Assembly (NCBI GenBank): GCA_030834835.1
Contig: JAUQXD010000712.1
Location: forward strand, 1 to 7,108
Direction: 5' to 3'
DNA from: Thermoflexales bacterium
Lineage (GTDB): Bacteria; Chloroflexota; Anaerolineae; Fen-1058
Length of the DNA stretch: 7,108 nucleotides
The notes beneath the pieces were generated by a model. That model saw nothing but the letters and a program-made list of their open reading frames with translations, was not told the DNA's origin and did no database searches. The translations under genes were made by a program, and so were the position numbers. Below are positions 5,949 through 7,108 of the stretch, in pieces. Numbering within the stretch: position 1 is the first letter of the stretch; every line of letters begins with the position of its first letter.

Positions 5949-6056
5949 CCACGAAGTACACGAAGGCTACTAAGGAAATTCTTCGTGTTTCTCGCCGTAC
6001 CCGACTCTCCTGTGGAGAGTCGGCGGCGCGCCAGGCGTCGTGTCCTTCGTGGTTAA
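5945..6056. repeat. 112-bp nested palindromic element between the two methyltransferase genes (MITE- or REP-like)
   Basis: The outer arms are 5945-5963 (TTAACCACGAAG, then TACACGA) and 6038-6056 (inverted, ending CTTCGTGGTTAA), matching at 18 of 19 positions with the outer 12 perfect. Inside is a perfect 10-bp hairpin, CCGACTCTCC (6001-6010), loop TGT, GGAGAGTCGG (6014-6023). It can be lengthened by CGCCG (5993-5997) pairing with CGGCG (6024-6028) around a three-base bulge. The left half also has its own inverted repeat, ACACGAAG (5958-5965) with CTTCGTGT (5981-5988), and CACGAAG occurs twice with a nine-base period. The left arm contains the stop codon of copy 1, and the right arm ends on the AGAGG ribosome site of copy 2. 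No transposase is present and no T-tract follows the hairpin. I read it as a non-autonomous palindromic repeat, possibly also acting on the mRNA as a stabiliser or attenuator. Confidence 0.78.
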
Positions 6057-6067
6057 GAGGAAACTTC

Positions 6068-7108
6068 ATGCGACCGAAACTGGAATTACTTGATCGCGAG
6101 TTGCTCGCTCGAGTTGTTAGTGAGGCGTTCGAGTTGATTATGACGCCCGGCGTACGCGTGCAGTCGAGCGAAGCGCGCGAGTTGTTGATCGCGGCGGGCG
6201 CGACCATCGACGGCGAAGTGGCCCACATTCCCGAAGCCGTAGCGCGGAATGCCCTCGCCACGGTGCCGCACTCCTTCTACGTGCACGATCGGGCGGGCAA
6301 CCCCGTGGTGCATTACGGCGGCGATGATGTCCACTTCGATCCGGGGTCGTCGGGCGTGCAAGTGCTTGATCCTGACACGCTGGAACACCGTCCGTCGCGT
6401 GCGGCTGATCTGGTGCGATTGATCAAAGTGGCGGAGATGCTGCCCCAACTCGCCGCGCAATCGACCGCCATTGTGTGCGATGACGTGCCGAAATCGATCG
6501 GGGATTTGTATCGCCTGTTTCTGGTGCTGGTATATTCGGACAAACCGATCGTCACAGGGTCATTCAACGAGCACACGACTCAAGTGATGATCGACTTGCT
6601 GGCGGCGGACAGCGGCGGGCGCGATGCGTTGAAGGTGAAACCGCGCGCCGTGTTCGATGTATGCCCCTCGCCGCCGCTGAACTGGAGCGGCTTCGCGTCG
6701 CAGAACCTGATCGATCTGGCGCGGGCGAGTGTGCCGGCTGAGATCGTGTCGATGCCGCTGGCGGGCGCGACTGCGCCCGTGACGCTGATCGGCGCGATTA
6801 CGCAGCACGCCGCCGAGTGCATCAGCGGCATGACGATCCATCAACTGGCGCAGGCCGGTGCGCCGATCGTGTGGGGCGGAGCGCCCGCAATTTTTGACAT
6901 GCGATCGGGCGCGACGCCAATGGGCGCGATCGAGACGGCGATGATCGATGCGGCCTACGCGCAAGTGGGCAAGTCGTTTGGCTTTCCGACGCATTGCTAT
7001 CTTTCGGCCAGTGATGCCAAACTCGTCGACGCGCAGGCCGGGCTGGAGAGCGGCATCACAGCGATTGTCGGCGCGTTGGCGGGCGTGAATATGATTTCGG
7101 GCGCGGGC
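6068..7108 (+). CDS. MttB-superfamily corrinoid methyltransferase, non-pyrrolysine type (copy 2, 3' end beyond window)
   Basis: The frame from ATG 6068 stays open to the right edge, giving 347 residues of an expected 470-500. AGAGG at 6056-6060, seven bases before ATG, supports the start. Family landmarks are LELLDRELLARVVSEAFELIMTPGVRVQS (5-33), FDPGSSGVQVLDPDTLEHRPS (90-110), which aligns with the GTDGCCIEVIDAFTGERR segment of copy 1, and PRAVFDVCPSPPLNWS (192-207). The barrel strand VPAEIVSMPLAGATAPVTLIGAI (222-244) and the signature SDAKLVDAQAGLESGITAIVGALAGVNMISGAG (315-347) follow. No TAG is in frame over the visible part. It is clearly a divergent paralogue of copy 1, with the same order of blocks but low identity by eye, so the two probably act on different methylated substrates or have different corrinoid partners. 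Its N-terminus is about ten residues shorter than copy 1. It has no clear promoter of its own and is probably co-transcribed with copy 1. Confidence 0.9.
   Translation, partial: MRPKLELLDRELLARVVSEAFELIMTPGVRVQSSEARELLIAAGATIDGEVAHIPEAVARNALATVPHSFYVHDRAGNPVVHYGGDDVHFDPGSSGVQVLDPDTLEHRPSRAADLVRLIKVAEMLPQLAAQSTAIVCDDVPKSIGDLYRLFLVLVYSDKPIVTGSFNEHTTQVMIDLLAADSGGRDALKVKPRAVFDVCPSPPLNWSGFASQNLIDLARASVPAEIVSMPLAGATAPVTLIGAITQHAAECISGMTIHQLAQAGAPIVWGGAPAIFDMRSGATPMGAIETAMIDAAYAQVGKSFGFPTHCYLSASDAKLVDAQAGLESGITAIVGALAGVNMISGAG

Noticed and set aside
4497..7108. Pyrrolysine-encoding (TAG read-through) MttB
   Set aside because: Copy 1 is complete without an in-frame TAG and copy 2 has none over its visible 347 codons.

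Overview
This 7.1 kb window is GC-rich bacterial DNA with dense coding and short intergenic spacers that carry several unrelated palindromic or tandem repeats. Gene content (anaerobic-type corrinoid methyl transfer, a GPH-type sugar symporter, a VapBC-type module) and the repeat style would suit a Chloroflexota (Anaerolineae-like) or similar environmental bacterium. That placement is inference: no rRNA or marker gene is present.

Left region (1-2857). The 3' end of a PhzF-family gene leaves the window on the left. A large stem-loop follows it, then a tightly coupled pair: a YhhN/TMEM86-family membrane protein and a GPH-family (MelB-like) cation symporter. The second gene starts with GTG overlapping the stop of the first (GTGA). 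A small VOC (glyoxalase-fold) gene converges from the minus strand, and the last 72 bases of the symporter and VOC genes overlap antisense to each other.

Right region (3051-7108). Three plus-strand genes form a corrinoid methyl-transfer set. They are a complete corrinoid protein of the MttC/MtbC type with a visible DxHxxG cobalamin-binding motif, a complete MttB-superfamily methyltransferase, and a second, divergent MttB-superfamily methyltransferase cut by the right window edge. No in-frame TAG interrupts either enzyme, so both belong to the non-pyrrolysine branch, some members of which demethylate betaine-like quaternary amines. The likely scheme is that a methyltransferase moves a methyl group from a methylated amine to Co(I) of the corrinoid protein, and a further enzyme outside the window passes it to tetrahydrofolate. 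The true substrate cannot be read from sequence.

A minus-strand antitoxin/PIN-toxin pair (VapBC-like) sits between the corrinoid gene and the first methyltransferase, so it splits what would otherwise be a simple operon. A near-perfect palindrome between the divergent antitoxin and methyltransferase genes is a good operator candidate.

The window's oddities are repeats placed on stop codons (heptad repeats at the end of the corrinoid gene, a 112-bp nested palindrome at the end of the first methyltransferase) and a strongly uneven distribution of the palindrome CGATCG. I see no clearly new multi-gene system; the most interesting unit is the interrupted corrinoid/MttB locus.
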